Position numbers and translations under genes: made by a program. A stretch of DNA of 64,000 bases from an uncultured Muribaculaceae bacterium (GTDB lineage: Bacteria > Bacteroidota > Bacteroidia > Bacteroidales > Muribaculaceae), in NCBI GenBank assembly GCA_910579675.1, contig CAJTUF010000001.1, positions 124,001-188,000 of the forward strand. Reading direction: 5' to 3'. The stretch's first letter is position 1. Each line of letters opens with the position of its first letter. Below, piece by piece: positions 41,523 to 51,107 of this stretch. The notes below the pieces were generated by a model that saw nothing but the letters and a program-made list of their open reading frames with translations, did no database searches and had not been told where the DNA came from.

Positions 41523-43067
41523 TCACAACGAGTCGCGACGCTCTACCACAGGATCATCAGAAACATTAGTTGACGGTGCGGCGACAGAATCGGGCTTTTG
41601 CTGAGGTTGCGGCGCGGACTTGGCTGCGCTGTCGGGCGAAGATTTCGGGGTGGCGGGCTCTGCGGCCGGAACCGGTGTGGAATGCGTGAGGATATAGCGG
41701 TAGCGCGATGCCACTCCCGATGAGTAGGCGTTGAATATATTGTTGACCATAACCAGGTCAGTAATCCCATTTTCGGCCACATACGATGATACATCCTTAC
41801 GGAAATAGCGGTGGTCGAGCACATGGATCTCCTCAAACGAGCCAAAGAGAAATCCGGGTATGGCGTTGCCGTAACTGTCCTTTATGATCACAAGGCGTCG
41901 TCCGTTGGCGGTGCCTGTCTTGACCACGGTCTGATTGTAGTCGCCACCCATGAAGGTGAGATAAGCCGAGGGTGAACCATCGGAATGATGCTGGAAAAAC
42001 TTCCCCTTGAATGGCTTGCTCTGACCTATGGGCCTGAATTTCTTGTCGAGATTTATGGTGGTGAAAGTAGTCGAATAGTCGACTCCGCGCGGGGTGTAGT
42101 ACACAAAATCCTCCGGAGCGTTTTTCACAGCTATATCTTTGGAAAAACCATACATGGTGCCCACAAAATTACGGATCGTGTGGACATCGTAGTTGTCGAG
42201 GGTCAGAAAAGGCACTCCGGCTGCCTTGGCAAACGCCTCTGCGGCATAATAAGCCCCGAGAGGTGCCCAGTGGTGGTCGGTGCGCAGATAGATTGGCTCG
42301 TCGGCATGATGTGCCAGCGCCGAATAAGCATCGACCGGAATCACTCCACCATCAAGATGAGAGTAGATATTGCGTATAACAGGCAACTGGGGACTCGTCA
42401 TCTTGCGTGCCTTTTCTGGTGTGTAGAATTCCGACGCCAGTGGCACCACCATGCAGTACACACTCACGTCGGGGCCAAGCACCGACTTATAGAGGTTGGC
42501 CGCCTCGGCATATTTCACTCCCCCCTTTGACGATCCGCCAAAGGCCATGAGCGCTCTGGTAGTGGGACCCGATCCAACCACTATCACGCCCGACGACGCC
42601 ATCTTTGCCGCACCCTGTGGAGTGGCATGGCCGTCGTAGTCGGCGATCTCCACCCCTTTAGCGGCATCAGCTACCACCTCGCCAAGGGTATCGGCCGGCT
42701 CGGCAACAAGCTCATGACCGTCCATATTGGCGTCGGTCTCGTCGGCAAACTCATCTTCGGGTCCTGATGTCGATGCATGAAACGACACATCGTCGTCGCC
42801 GCCGCTGCGGAGTGCCATATAGCCCTTGAGCTGCATGGCAAACGAGAGAAAATGGTCGCGGAATGGCTCTGTGTCGCTGAACCATGCCGACACGTCGCGC
42901 GTAAAATCTCCGGACCTCAGTGCATCAAGGGTGAATTGGGGGAAGGTGGACAGCTCTCTCCGTTCCAGCTCAGAAAAGGAGGTACGGGGAAAAAAAATAA
43001 ACACTATGGTGAGAGCGGCAAAAACCGTTCCGACAAGAAAAATAAATATCTGAGAACGTCGCATCAC
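41523..43067 (-). CDS. DHHW-family (AlgJ/AlgX-like) putative O-acetyltransferase, copy 2
   Basis: A 514-residue protein with an N-terminal membrane anchor (about 8-28) and an SGNH-like catalytic region facing the periplasm. YLRTDHHWAPLGAYYAAEAF carries the Asp-His pair (equivalent to the DTHW motif of AlgJ/AlgX), and VIIKDSYGNAIPGFLFGSF carries the likely nucleophilic Ser. A Pro/Ala/Ser-rich tail ends the protein. With the upstream MBOAT protein it should move acetyl groups to an exported glycan. It overlaps the paralogous upstream gene by four bases (ATGA). It differs from that copy by an about 120-residue Asp/Glu/Ala-rich insertion before the catalytic domain. Confidence 0.85.
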   Translation of the reverse strand: MMRRSQIFIFLVGTVFAALTIVFIFFPRTSFSELERRELSTFPQFTLDALRSGDFTRDVSAWFSDTEPFRDHFLSFAMQLKGYMALRSGGDDDVSFHASTSGPEDEFADETDANMDGHELVAEPADTLGEVVADAAKGVEIADYDGHATPQGAAKMASSGVIVVGSGPTTRALMAFGGSSKGGVKYAEAANLYKSVLGPDVSVYCMVVPLASEFYTPEKARKMTSPQLPVIRNIYSHLDGGVIPVDAYSALAHHADEPIYLRTDHHWAPLGAYYAAEAFAKAAGVPFLTLDNYDVHTIRNFVGTMYGFSKDIAVKNAPEDFVYYTPRGVDYSTTFTTINLDKKFRPIGQSKPFKGKFFQHHSDGSPSAYLTFMGGDYNQTVVKTGTANGRRLVIIKDSYGNAIPGFLFGSFEEIHVLDHRYFRKDVSSYVAENGITDLVMVNNIFNAYSSGVASRYRYILTHSTPVPAAEPATPKSSPDSAAKSAPQPQQKPDSVAAPSTNVSDDPVVERRDSL

Positions 43068-44209
43068 TGGATAAGGTATCGGCGGTAGGCCTCGGAAGTG
43101 CGGAGGCTCACCGCGTGGGTCATATTGTTGACAAACAATATATCCGATATATTGTTGTCGGCCACATAGCTCACAATGTTTTTGGTGAAATATCGGCAGT
43201 CGACCACATGGATCTCATCAAAGGAGGAAAAGAGGTAGGGAGGTATGGCATTGCCGAAGCTGTCTTTCAGTATCAGCAGCCGGCGCCCGGTATTGGCCGA
43301 TGTGCGTATGCGTGTAAGGCGGGTGTCGCCTCCCATGAAAGTGAGATAGCTCGATGCCCCATGGAATGTGTTGTAGAAAAACGGGCCCTCTTGAGGCTCA
43401 CTCTCGCCCGTGACGGTGCCCACCGTGGCCCCTTTGGCCTTGCGTATGCTGTATTTCACATAGTCTACGGTATAAGTGGAGTCAAGAGGAGTATAATAAA
43501 CAAACTCCTCGGGCGCGCGCCCGACGGCTCTGTCGGCCGAGAATCGGGCCATCGTACCTACGTAGCCCTCCACCGAGCGCGTGTCATAGTCGCTCAGCGG
43601 ACGGAAAGGAGTGCCCGCCACCGAAGCGAAGCAGCCCGCGGCATAATAGGCCCCGAGAGGCGCCCAATGATGGTCGGTGCGCGAATAGATCGGTTCCGAA
43701 GCATGCAGACCGAGGGTGGGATATATATCGACAGGCGTAACCTTCGAGTCAAGCTGACTGAACAGGTCGAGCATAGCCCTGCGCACCGGCGCGGTGTAAC
43801 GTGTGGCGGCATCGGGACAATAATATGCCACAGCTGTAGGCACTGGCATACAATAAATATTGATACCTTCAGGCAGAGCGGAGGCATATTCATTGATGGC
43901 CGAAGCATATGCCTCGATACCACGGGCCGATCCCTTGAAGGGTTCGAGTGCCCTTACGGTGTCGCCGCTGCCAACAACCAGAATGCCCCGGCGTGCACGT
44001 CTGAAGGGAGCATTGCCGGTGATGGTGTTGACATATTCACCCGAAGCGGAAGGCATCTCAAATGTGCGCGCCGACGTCCCGAGCACTATCGACTCCATTT
44101 CGGAGTGGAGGAAATCAACGTCGATATCATCTTCGGGATTATTGGCAGCCGACGCCTCGGTGGGCGACGATGCAAGAGCGAGAAGCAGCGGGAGAGCTAT
44201 TGAAAACAT
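43064..44209 (-). CDS. DHHW-family (AlgJ/AlgX-like) putative O-acetyltransferase, copy 1
   Basis: A 381-residue exported protein with a signal peptide (ALPLLLALASSPTEASAAN) and the same catalytic features as its neighbour: ILVVGSGDTVRALEPF, YSRTDHHWAPLGAYYAAGCF (Asp-His) and LILKDSFGNAIPPYLFSSF (Ser). The two copies align along most of their length and are clearly tandem paralogues, but this one has a cleavable signal peptide rather than an anchor and lacks the acidic insertion. It follows the MBOAT gene by 26 bases. Probable role: transfer of acetyl from the MBOAT protein to a polysaccharide. Confidence 0.85.
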   Translation of the reverse strand: MFSIALPLLLALASSPTEASAANNPEDDIDVDFLHSEMESIVLGTSARTFEMPSASGEYVNTITGNAPFRRARRGILVVGSGDTVRALEPFKGSARGIEAYASAINEYASALPEGINIYCMPVPTAVAYYCPDAATRYTAPVRRAMLDLFSQLDSKVTPVDIYPTLGLHASEPIYSRTDHHWAPLGAYYAAGCFASVAGTPFRPLSDYDTRSVEGYVGTMARFSADRAVGRAPEEFVYYTPLDSTYTVDYVKYSIRKAKGATVGTVTGESEPQEGPFFYNTFHGASSYLTFMGGDTRLTRIRTSANTGRRLLILKDSFGNAIPPYLFSSFDEIHVVDCRYFTKNIVSYVADNNISDILFVNNMTHAVSLRTSEAYRRYLIQ

Positions 44210-44235
44210 TGCAGATTGACTGATGATATGATTGG

Positions 44236-45708
44236 TCAGAAACGGGTGTATAGAAAAGCATTGTTGGTGGCGCCTATGAGCAGAGCCACACTCAGCAGCA
44301 GGAGCACCACCGACAATGCCAGACGGGAGGTCATGGTGATATTCATCGCCACAAGCCCTCCACGGCTAAACAGGCGGTGGGGCACCGACTCAGCCAAACG
44401 CCTTACAGGCATAGAGAATAACATGGCTGCCACCCACAGCCAGAAATGGCTCCTGAGCGCGTTTTCACACGCAAAGTCCCAAAGTCCACCGGGGGCAAAG
44501 CCGAGAAATGCCTGGAAGAAACGGCTCATAAGGTCGAGATCGTCGAAATAAAATATGCCCCATCCGGCCACCACCATCACCATGGCATAGAAATGGAGTG
44601 CGCCGCGGGGTATATCGGCGGCCCGGGGCAGGATAAATCTCTTTTCTACCATGAGCACTACCGCGAAGAAGAGGCCCCACATCACGAAATTCCAGCTTGC
44701 ACCATGCCAGAGCCCCGTGAGAAACCACACCGCAAGAATATTGAGGGTCTGATGGCTGCGGTTGCCCCCGAGTGGGATATACACATAGTCGCGGAAAAAT
44801 GAACCGAGCGACATGTGCCAGCGACGCCAGAACTCGGTGACCGAACGTGATATGTAGGGATGGTCGAAATTTTCGTCGAAATGGAAGCCAAGGCAGCGGC
44901 CTATGCCTATAGCCATATCGGAATAGCCCGAAAAGTCAAAGTAGATCTGGAAGGTGAAGGCAAGGATGCCGATCCATGCTCCCCCTACTGTGATATCGGG
45001 CAGTCCCTGGGACGACAGAAATCCGGTGGCTATATCCGAAAACTGATTGGCCAAAATCACTTTCTTGCCAAGTCCCAGCATGAACCGGAACACACCCTCG
45101 GCCACATCGTCGTGGCTCACATTGCGGTTGTTGATCTCGCGGGCCACAGTGGAGTAGCGCACTATCGGCCCTGCGATAAGCTGGGGAAACATCGAGATAT
45201 ACAGCAGCAGATCGGTGTAGCGGCGCTGGGCCATGGAAGTGGTGCGGTATACATCGACAAGATAGGATATGCTCTGGAAGGTGTAGAAGCTGATACCGAT
45301 GGGGAGAGCCACCGTCGGTACCGGCACTGTGATGCCCACTGCACACAGTTGCTCTGCTATGAAACCCGCATATTTAAACACACCTATCATAATCACATTG
45401 ACCGTAAGACCGGAGATAAGCGCAAAACGGCGCCCGACACCTCCTGCCGGGCAACGTGTGATCCATAGACCGGCAAGGTAGTTCACAGCCACCGAGCCGA
45501 CCATCAGAAACACATACACAGGCTCGCCCCAGGCATAGAATAGGAGCGAGAAAACCACCAGCACTATATTGCGGCGCGGATGGGTAGAACGAAGTCCCGA
45601 TGGATCGCTTGCCGCCGTGTCGCGGGTGTCAAAAACTCCTGCGAGCCGGTAGCATAGCATAAACGCCGGAAGAAATACGAACAGAAAAAACAGGTCGGAA
45701 AAGACCAT
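44236..45708 (-). CDS. MBOAT family acyltransferase (AlgI/DltB-like)
   Basis: A 490-residue polytopic inner-membrane protein with about 11-12 hydrophobic segments. FSLLFYAWGEPVYVFLMVGSV and VALPIGISFYTFQSISYLVDVYR are signature AlgI segments. WRRWHMSLGSFFRDYVYIPLGG and TGLWHGASWNFVMWG contain the two conserved His residues of MBOAT proteins. AlgI-type enzymes take acetyl groups from cytoplasmic donors and pass them across the membrane to periplasmic SGNH/DHHW partners, which are encoded immediately downstream. The target glycan is unknown because no polysaccharide synthesis genes are adjacent. Confidence 0.93.
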   Translation of the reverse strand: MVFSDLFFLFVFLPAFMLCYRLAGVFDTRDTAASDPSGLRSTHPRRNIVLVVFSLLFYAWGEPVYVFLMVGSVAVNYLAGLWITRCPAGGVGRRFALISGLTVNVIMIGVFKYAGFIAEQLCAVGITVPVPTVALPIGISFYTFQSISYLVDVYRTTSMAQRRYTDLLLYISMFPQLIAGPIVRYSTVAREINNRNVSHDDVAEGVFRFMLGLGKKVILANQFSDIATGFLSSQGLPDITVGGAWIGILAFTFQIYFDFSGYSDMAIGIGRCLGFHFDENFDHPYISRSVTEFWRRWHMSLGSFFRDYVYIPLGGNRSHQTLNILAVWFLTGLWHGASWNFVMWGLFFAVVLMVEKRFILPRAADIPRGALHFYAMVMVVAGWGIFYFDDLDLMSRFFQAFLGFAPGGLWDFACENALRSHFWLWVAAMLFSMPVRRLAESVPHRLFSRGGLVAMNITMTSRLALSVVLLLLSVALLIGATNNAFLYTRF

Positions 45709-45762
45709 CGTGGAATTATTAGTTGATGACTATGCTTTGAGAAATATAGACTTCGATAGTGA

Positions 45763-46563
45763 TCAGTCGGGGCGCAGGGCGCTGATCTTCTCTGCGAGGA
45801 ACGCTCCCAGGCGGCGTGCTCCCTCCACCGAGGTGTGGGTGCCGTCGTAGGTAAGATGCTTCTTCACCGCCTCCTTGGCCGAGTCGAGCTCAAAGTCGCG
45901 GTCGAGACGTATGGCAGGAAGACCGAGCTCACGTCCCATCGACTCAATAATGCCCCCGGCCGCAATGATCATATTGTCGGGAGCCTGGACCGACTGCAGA
46001 GGTCCTACGAGAACTATGGTGGCATCAGGAGCCATGCGGCGCAGGAGCGCCACATTATGGCGGACTGAGAGAGCCAGCGTTGTTACCTGCCCCGGCTCCA
46101 TGGCTATCAGAGCATCATCGTCGCACACTTGCATGGCTTCCTCCGCCGACATATCAAACGCACCCGGACGCTTGTTGTGAAACCACGCATCGTTAGTTCC
46201 GGCCATGATGATGATGAGCGACGGTATCGGCTGCTCACCCGAAGCTATGGCCCCGGCCAGACGGGCTGTCTGGTTATAAATGGTATTGTCGTCGGCAAGC
46301 GAGCCGGTGACCTGCTCAACATTGCGGCGCGTAGCGGTCACATTGGTCCATGTGGCGCCGCTGCGGGCATAGCTGCGGGCCGAGGCGGGGGCATAGAGCC
46401 TGACCCATTCGCGGGTCCAGGCCTTCTCGCCGGTGCAGTCATCATGGCCAAGCCATGTGTTGCTGTCGCCGAGGATCGCCACCACATCATCGCCTTTGCT
46501 CTCCACGGCATGAAGTGCCATGGACATCAGAAGTATTATTGACAGTGTGATAATCCGTATCAT
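45763..46563 (-). CDS. Exported SGNH/GDSL-family hydrolase
   Basis: A 266-residue protein with a signal peptide (ITLSIILLMSMALHAVES). SGNH blocks are visible: block I AILGDSNTWLG (nucleophile Ser), the Gly-containing block II region around RSGATWTNVTA, block III IIMAGTNDAWFHN, and block V YDGTHTSVEGARRLG (Asp and His). Such enzymes remove or transfer acyl groups on sugars. It precedes the MBOAT gene by 54 bases and probably acts in the same O-acetylation pathway, either as a deacetylase or a third transferase. It ends in TGA-TCA. Confidence 0.88.
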   Translation of the reverse strand: MIRIITLSIILLMSMALHAVESKGDDVVAILGDSNTWLGHDDCTGEKAWTREWVRLYAPASARSYARSGATWTNVTATRRNVEQVTGSLADDNTIYNQTARLAGAIASGEQPIPSLIIIMAGTNDAWFHNKRPGAFDMSAEEAMQVCDDDALIAMEPGQVTTLALSVRHNVALLRRMAPDATIVLVGPLQSVQAPDNMIIAAGGIIESMGRELGLPAIRLDRDFELDSAKEAVKKHLTYDGTHTSVEGARRLGAFLAEKISALRPD

Positions 46564-46608
46564 ATAATTGAGTGTGTTGTAACGAAAGAGAGTGTCAGAA
46601 CCGCCACA

Positions 46609-47292
46609 TCATTCCATACCCTTCAGCAGGTCTGGACGCAGACGGCGGGTGCGTTCGAGCGCTTGCTCATGGCGCCATTCATCGATCTTGGCCTGATGGC
46701 CTGAAAGGAGCACCGGTGGAACCTCCCAGCCATTGTACACAGCCGGGCGGGAATACACCGGAGGGGCGAGAAGATTGTCCTGAAAGGAATCGCTCAGGGC
46801 GCTCTGCTCGTCGCCTATGGCGCCGGGTATCAGACGCACTATGGCATCGGTCATGACCACAGCAGGGATCTCGCCGCCGGTGAGCACATAGTCGCCTATC
46901 GAGATCTCTTTGGTGATGAGATGCTCGCGTATACGGTAGTCGATACCCTTGTAGTGGCCGCAGAGGATGATGATATTATTGAGCAACGACATGGAGTTGG
47001 CCATGGGCTGGTCAAACACCTCTCCGTCGGGTGAAGTGAAAATCACCTCATCGTAGTCGCGCTCAGCCTTGAGAGCCGAGATGGCGGCATCGATCGGCTG
47101 CACCTGCATCACCATGCCCGCCTCGCCGCCAAACGGGTAGTCGTCGACCTTACGGTGACGGTTGGTGGTATAGTCGCGCAGATTGTGCACATGTATTTCA
47201 ACAAGCCCTTTGTCCTGGGCCCGTTTGAGGATTGAGCAATTGAGAGGCGATTCGAGCATCTCGGGTAACACTGTGAGTATATCGATACGCAT
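46609..47292 (-). CDS. trmD: tRNA (guanine-37-N1)-methyltransferase
   Basis: A 227-residue SPOUT methyltransferase that modifies G37 of tRNAs and prevents +1 frameshifts. Start MRIDILTVLPEMLESPLNCSILKRA; the knot region LCGHYKGIDYRIREH and GDYVLTGGEIPAVVMTDAI bind SAM; LSGHQAKIDEWRHEQAL is the C-terminal signature. It is separated from rpsP, and rimM and rplS are not present in the window. It lies between the WYL regulator and the O-acetylation genes, apparently within one transcript. Confidence 0.96.
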   Translation of the reverse strand: MRIDILTVLPEMLESPLNCSILKRAQDKGLVEIHVHNLRDYTTNRHRKVDDYPFGGEAGMVMQVQPIDAAISALKAERDYDEVIFTSPDGEVFDQPMANSMSLLNNIIILCGHYKGIDYRIREHLITKEISIGDYVLTGGEIPAVVMTDAIVRLIPGAIGDEQSALSDSFQDNLLAPPVYSRPAVYNGWEVPPVLLSGHQAKIDEWRHEQALERTRRLRPDLLKGME

Positions 47293-47345
47293 ATTCTTAA
47301 TTATAATGTCGTAATGATTGCGATAGGATTGTAAGCTGACATGGC

Positions 47346-48263
47346 TCAGATGTCGTCTGGGCCGTAGTTGTCGAGGGTATCACGCAGCGAGCTGACCACC
47401 ATTGCCTTCAGCTCGGGGGGCGAAATCACCGTCACCGATGGTCCAAACGATAGGAGCTCATTGACAAAATCGCCCGTCAGACGAAGCCTGTAGCTAAACA
47501 CCGAATAACCGTCGGCCACACTCTCACTCTGTGAATGGTGGAGCGGCAGGGTGCGCAGATACTTGGCCCTGCGCGGGTCAACACGCAGCCTCACGTCGTA
47601 GGCCTGTCCCTGGGTGAAGATTATGCCGAAGGCATCGTTGACATACTCGCCTGCGTCAAAGTCGTCGGGGAGCGAAAATGTGTCGGTCGAAATAGTGACA
47701 TCGCTCATGCGGTCGAGCGCATAGGTCTTCACCACACCATCTTTCACATTGCGCCCGGTTATATACCAGCGCTGGCGGAATATCTTGAGAAAATATGGTT
47801 CAAGGCCCACACCTCGCGTGGGATTGACTCTCGTATAGGGGGTATAGGTAAATGTGAGCGTATGGAATCCCTTCAGAGCCGATATGACTGTCGACAGATG
47901 AACCCGGGCCGAGGGCACATCTTCAACAAAAATGCGGCCGGCTGCCTCCTGAGCGTCCTGCACCACGCTACCCATTGCGGCTGCATTGAGCATCCAATCG
48001 GTCATCGAGGGGTTTGACCCACCCTCCTCCTCACTCTCTATCGAGTATTCGTAGGTAGATGGATTATAGGTTATGCTCACACCGAAAAGCTCCTCTATCG
48101 CCGCACGGTAATTATAGAAAGTGCGCCGCGGGATGCCGCGCTCGGTGCCGTCGCCGAAACGCGAGCGTCCCCAGAGCCGGTTGAGCTCTGTACGCGTAAT
48201 ACGCCCGTGGCGACGGATGGTGTCGACAAGCCAGATATATCGGTTAAACAGGTCGTGTGACAT
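47346..48263 (-). CDS. WYL-domain transcriptional regulator
   Basis: A 305-residue regulator. An N-terminal winged helix (DTIRRHGRITRTELNRLW, RRTFYNYRAAIEELFGV) is followed by the WYL domain (TFTYTPYTRV, EPYFLKIFRQRWYITGRN, VKTYALDRMSDVTIS) and a C-terminal WCX-like extension. WYL proteins bind small or nucleic acid ligands and often control stress or metabolic genes. It starts 18 bases after the symporter stop and may be co-transcribed with it. Target genes unknown. Confidence 0.9.
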   Translation of the reverse strand: MSHDLFNRYIWLVDTIRRHGRITRTELNRLWGRSRFGDGTERGIPRRTFYNYRAAIEELFGVSITYNPSTYEYSIESEEEGGSNPSMTDWMLNAAAMGSVVQDAQEAAGRIFVEDVPSARVHLSTVISALKGFHTLTFTYTPYTRVNPTRGVGLEPYFLKIFRQRWYITGRNVKDGVVKTYALDRMSDVTISTDTFSLPDDFDAGEYVNDAFGIIFTQGQAYDVRLRVDPRRAKYLRTLPLHHSQSESVADGYSVFSYRLRLTGDFVNELLSFGPSVTVISPPELKAMVVSSLRDTLDNYGPDDI

Positions 48264-48281
48264 TGGGCCGGAGGTATGGAG

Positions 48282-49775
48282 TCAATCGGTGGTTAAATTG
48301 ATGGCTGAGGGGCTCTCGGGGGCCTCTTGGCGTGCTGGATATGAAGCGGCGGCAAGACCAGTCATTGTCAGCACGGCATTAATCAGCAGAAGCTCAAAGC
48401 CTGTGGCATAACCGGTGTACTCGCGGAGCGCCCACTGCACCACCCACGAAAGGACAGGCGCAAGAACGCATACAACCGGCACAAAACGATCGCGCACCCT
48501 TCTGCGGGTTGCCAGCCCAAAGGCAAACAATCCGAGGATAGGGCCATAGGTATAGGAGGCCAGGGTATACACGGCCGATATGGCATCGTCGTCGCTGAAA
48601 TGATAGAAGATTATGATGACCAATGCCATCATGATTGTCATGGCAACATGAACGGTGCGGCGTATGGCTGTCACTGTATCGGTTGGTTTGGTCTCCGGCG
48701 CCCTAAGTATGTCAACGGTCATGGACGTAGTGAGCGAGGTGAGGGCTGACCCGGCTGCCGAATAGGCTGCAGCGACAAGTCCTACCACAAACAGCACACC
48801 TACGGCCACTGGCATCGACGGATGTGAGGCAACTATGCCAAACAGGTCGTCGGGCCGCTCAGGTGCCGGAATCGAGGCCGCCTCCGAATAGATGATCAGT
48901 AGGGTGCCGAGCACCAGAAAAAGACCGATCACAAAGAATTGCATCACTCCGCTCACTATCATATTCTTGCGGGATGCAATGGAGTCGGTACATGCCAGAT
49001 GACGCTGCATCATGTCCTGATCAAGCCCGTTGGTAGCTATGGCCATGAAGATGCCTGCCACAAACTGCTTCCAGAAGTAGGTGGCCTCCATAGGATTGTC
49101 GAAGTAGAATATGCGCGCTGTGGTATGCGATGCCACCACGCCGGGCAGCTCCGTCAACCCGAGGCCAAGGCCGGAGGCAACAAACCATATGCACAGCCCC
49201 ACCGAGCCAACCAGACATAGACTCTTGAGAAAATCGGTCCAGATAAGGCTTTTCACTCCTCCGCCGGCACTGTAAAGCCATACCAGCAGAAGGGTTGCCG
49301 CTACATTGAGCTCAAAAGGGATGCCCAGCGGATCGCACACAAGAAGCTGAACCACTCCACACACCACAAAAAACCGCACGGCGGCGCCAGTCATCTTCGC
49401 CACGATAAACAACCATGCGCCCGCCCGGTAGCTCCCGCTCCCGAAGCGCTCGCCGAGATATCCATAGATCGACACGAGGCCTCGGCGGTAAAACATCGGC
49501 ACAAGCACCACGGCTATCACCACAAATCCAACGATGAAGCCAAGCACCATCTGCAGATAAGCGTAGCCCTTGGCCGCAACCATGCCGGGAACGGAGATGA
49601 AGGTGACTCCGGAGATGGCTGCGCCTATCATGGCCACGGCCACAACAGGCCACGGCGCGCGACGGTCGCCTGTAAAAAAGGTTGAGTTGGAACTTCCCCT
49701 CGCGGCCAGACGGCCTATCGCAAGAAGCATAATGAAATAACCCGCTATGGCGAGTATGACTGTGAGTGGTGACAA
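48282..49775 (-). CDS. Sodium:solute symporter family transporter
   Basis: A 497-residue SSS/SLC5-type transporter with about 13 membrane segments. Family signs are FFTGDRRAPWPVVAVAMIGAAISGVTFISVPGM near the N-terminus, YLGERFGSGSYRAGAWLF and the central AAYSAAGSALTSLTTSM, a segment close to the Na2 sodium site. Substrate cannot be read from sequence. It starts 50 bases after the DUF1343/NamZ gene, which makes uptake of a muramidase product such as N-acetylmuramic acid a reasonable but unproven guess. Confidence 0.92.
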   Translation of the reverse strand: MSPLTVILAIAGYFIMLLAIGRLAARGSSNSTFFTGDRRAPWPVVAVAMIGAAISGVTFISVPGMVAAKGYAYLQMVLGFIVGFVVIAVVLVPMFYRRGLVSIYGYLGERFGSGSYRAGAWLFIVAKMTGAAVRFFVVCGVVQLLVCDPLGIPFELNVAATLLLVWLYSAGGGVKSLIWTDFLKSLCLVGSVGLCIWFVASGLGLGLTELPGVVASHTTARIFYFDNPMEATYFWKQFVAGIFMAIATNGLDQDMMQRHLACTDSIASRKNMIVSGVMQFFVIGLFLVLGTLLIIYSEAASIPAPERPDDLFGIVASHPSMPVAVGVLFVVGLVAAAYSAAGSALTSLTTSMTVDILRAPETKPTDTVTAIRRTVHVAMTIMMALVIIIFYHFSDDDAISAVYTLASYTYGPILGLFAFGLATRRRVRDRFVPVVCVLAPVLSWVVQWALREYTGYATGFELLLINAVLTMTGLAAASYPARQEAPESPSAINLTTD

Positions 49776-49825
49776 GATAATGTTTTCTGACTGGTTGCTG
49801 GCTCAGGAGGCGAGCCATGGGTGTT

Positions 49826-51058
49826 TTATTCGGGATAGATCAGGTAGGGAGCACGCCGCTTGCGGAAAGCCTCCACTTCGGGAGCCCATGAGCTCTTGAT
49901 CTCCTCAGCGCTCTTGCCCTGCTCAATCTGCTTGCGCACCTTATCGTTGCCGATAAGAAGCTCAAAAAATGATGTGAAAAACTTATCGCCGGTGCCGAGA
50001 GCTTTATATGCGTCGATAAGATAGGACAGATCCACTCCCGCGGCTATCAGGGCCGAATCGGAGATGGTGCTCAGATCCTCGCCATAACACTTCTTGCCGA
50101 GCAGAGGGGGATTTTTGGCGCCCGGACGCGATTGCGGCGTGAAACTGTAGTCACGCCCCTTCATGGCCGGATGGCCGTAGACATGAAACGGCTTGTCGGT
50201 GCCTCGTCCCACGCTCACGGGAGTAGCCTCGAAGTAGCAGAGCGACGGATAGAGATAGATCGACTTCATGTCGGGAAGATTGGGCGACGGCGCAACAGGA
50301 AGTTCATAACGGGTGGAGTGGGTATAACCTTCGACTGGTATCACCGTGAGAGGGATCCGGGCCGAATCTTTCAGCCACCCCTCCCCTATCGCCATGCGGG
50401 CCAGCTCGCCGAGGGTCATGCCGTGGAGCACCGGGATGGGAAGACGGCCCACCCCCGAGGCATACTTCATGTCGAGCACGGGGCCATCGACATTCATACC
50501 GTTGGGGTTGGGACGGTCGAGCACCATAAACTCCTTGCCGTAGCGGGCGGCTGCGTTCATCAGATCCACCATTGTGCAATAGTAAGTGTAGAAACGAAGC
50601 CCGACATCCTGGATATCGGTCACTATGACGTCGATGGAGTCCATCACCTCCTTGGCCGGATAGCGGGTCTTGCCCGTATAGAGCGAGGCGATGGGGATTC
50701 CGGTCTTGGCATCAACCGAGCTCTTGACATGCTCGCCGGCGTCGGCTGTACCTCTGAACCCATGTTCGGGAGAGAAAACGGTGGTTACATTGATGCCTGA
50801 GTCGAGCATCACATCGAGAGTGTGGCGCGAGCCTATCATGCCGGTGTGATTGCTCAGGAGCGCCACACGCTTACCTCGCAGAAGTGGTATATACTTCTCG
50901 GTCTGCTCGGCGCCGGTGAAGAGTTGCTGAACTTCCTGTATCGTATCAGATGCAGCGCTATCCGTCATGGCGGCGGCTCGCGGACGGCCGCAGGCGCTAA
51001 GTGCGGCAACTGCCATCATGGCGGCAACCGCTATTCTGTATAGCTTCAATTGTGTCAT
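49826..51058 (-). CDS. DUF1343 family lipoprotein (NamZ-like exo-beta-N-acetylmuramidase)
   Basis: A 410-residue exported protein with a lipobox (ALSAC, Cys23). DUF1343 blocks are clear: LRGKRVALLSNHTGMIGSRH, TVFSPEHGFRGTADAGE, VTDIQDVGLRFYTYYCTM, MVLDRPNPNGMNVDGP and KPFHVYGHPAMKGRDY. Members of this family (NamZ of Bacillus subtilis and its Tannerella homologue) release N-acetylmuramic acid from the non-reducing ends of peptidoglycan fragments. So this gene suggests cell-wall recycling or foraging, with the adjacent symporter as a possible importer. A promoter lies upstream. Confidence 0.88.
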   Translation of the reverse strand: MTQLKLYRIAVAAMMAVAALSACGRPRAAAMTDSAASDTIQEVQQLFTGAEQTEKYIPLLRGKRVALLSNHTGMIGSRHTLDVMLDSGINVTTVFSPEHGFRGTADAGEHVKSSVDAKTGIPIASLYTGKTRYPAKEVMDSIDVIVTDIQDVGLRFYTYYCTMVDLMNAAARYGKEFMVLDRPNPNGMNVDGPVLDMKYASGVGRLPIPVLHGMTLGELARMAIGEGWLKDSARIPLTVIPVEGYTHSTRYELPVAPSPNLPDMKSIYLYPSLCYFEATPVSVGRGTDKPFHVYGHPAMKGRDYSFTPQSRPGAKNPPLLGKKCYGEDLSTISDSALIAAGVDLSYLIDAYKALGTGDKFFTSFFELLIGNDKVRKQIEQGKSAEEIKSSWAPEVEAFRKRRAPYLIYPE

Positions 51059-51107
51059 TGTCAGTAGATATGCGCCGGAGAAAGATCGCCCCCCGACGTA
51101 TTAACTG

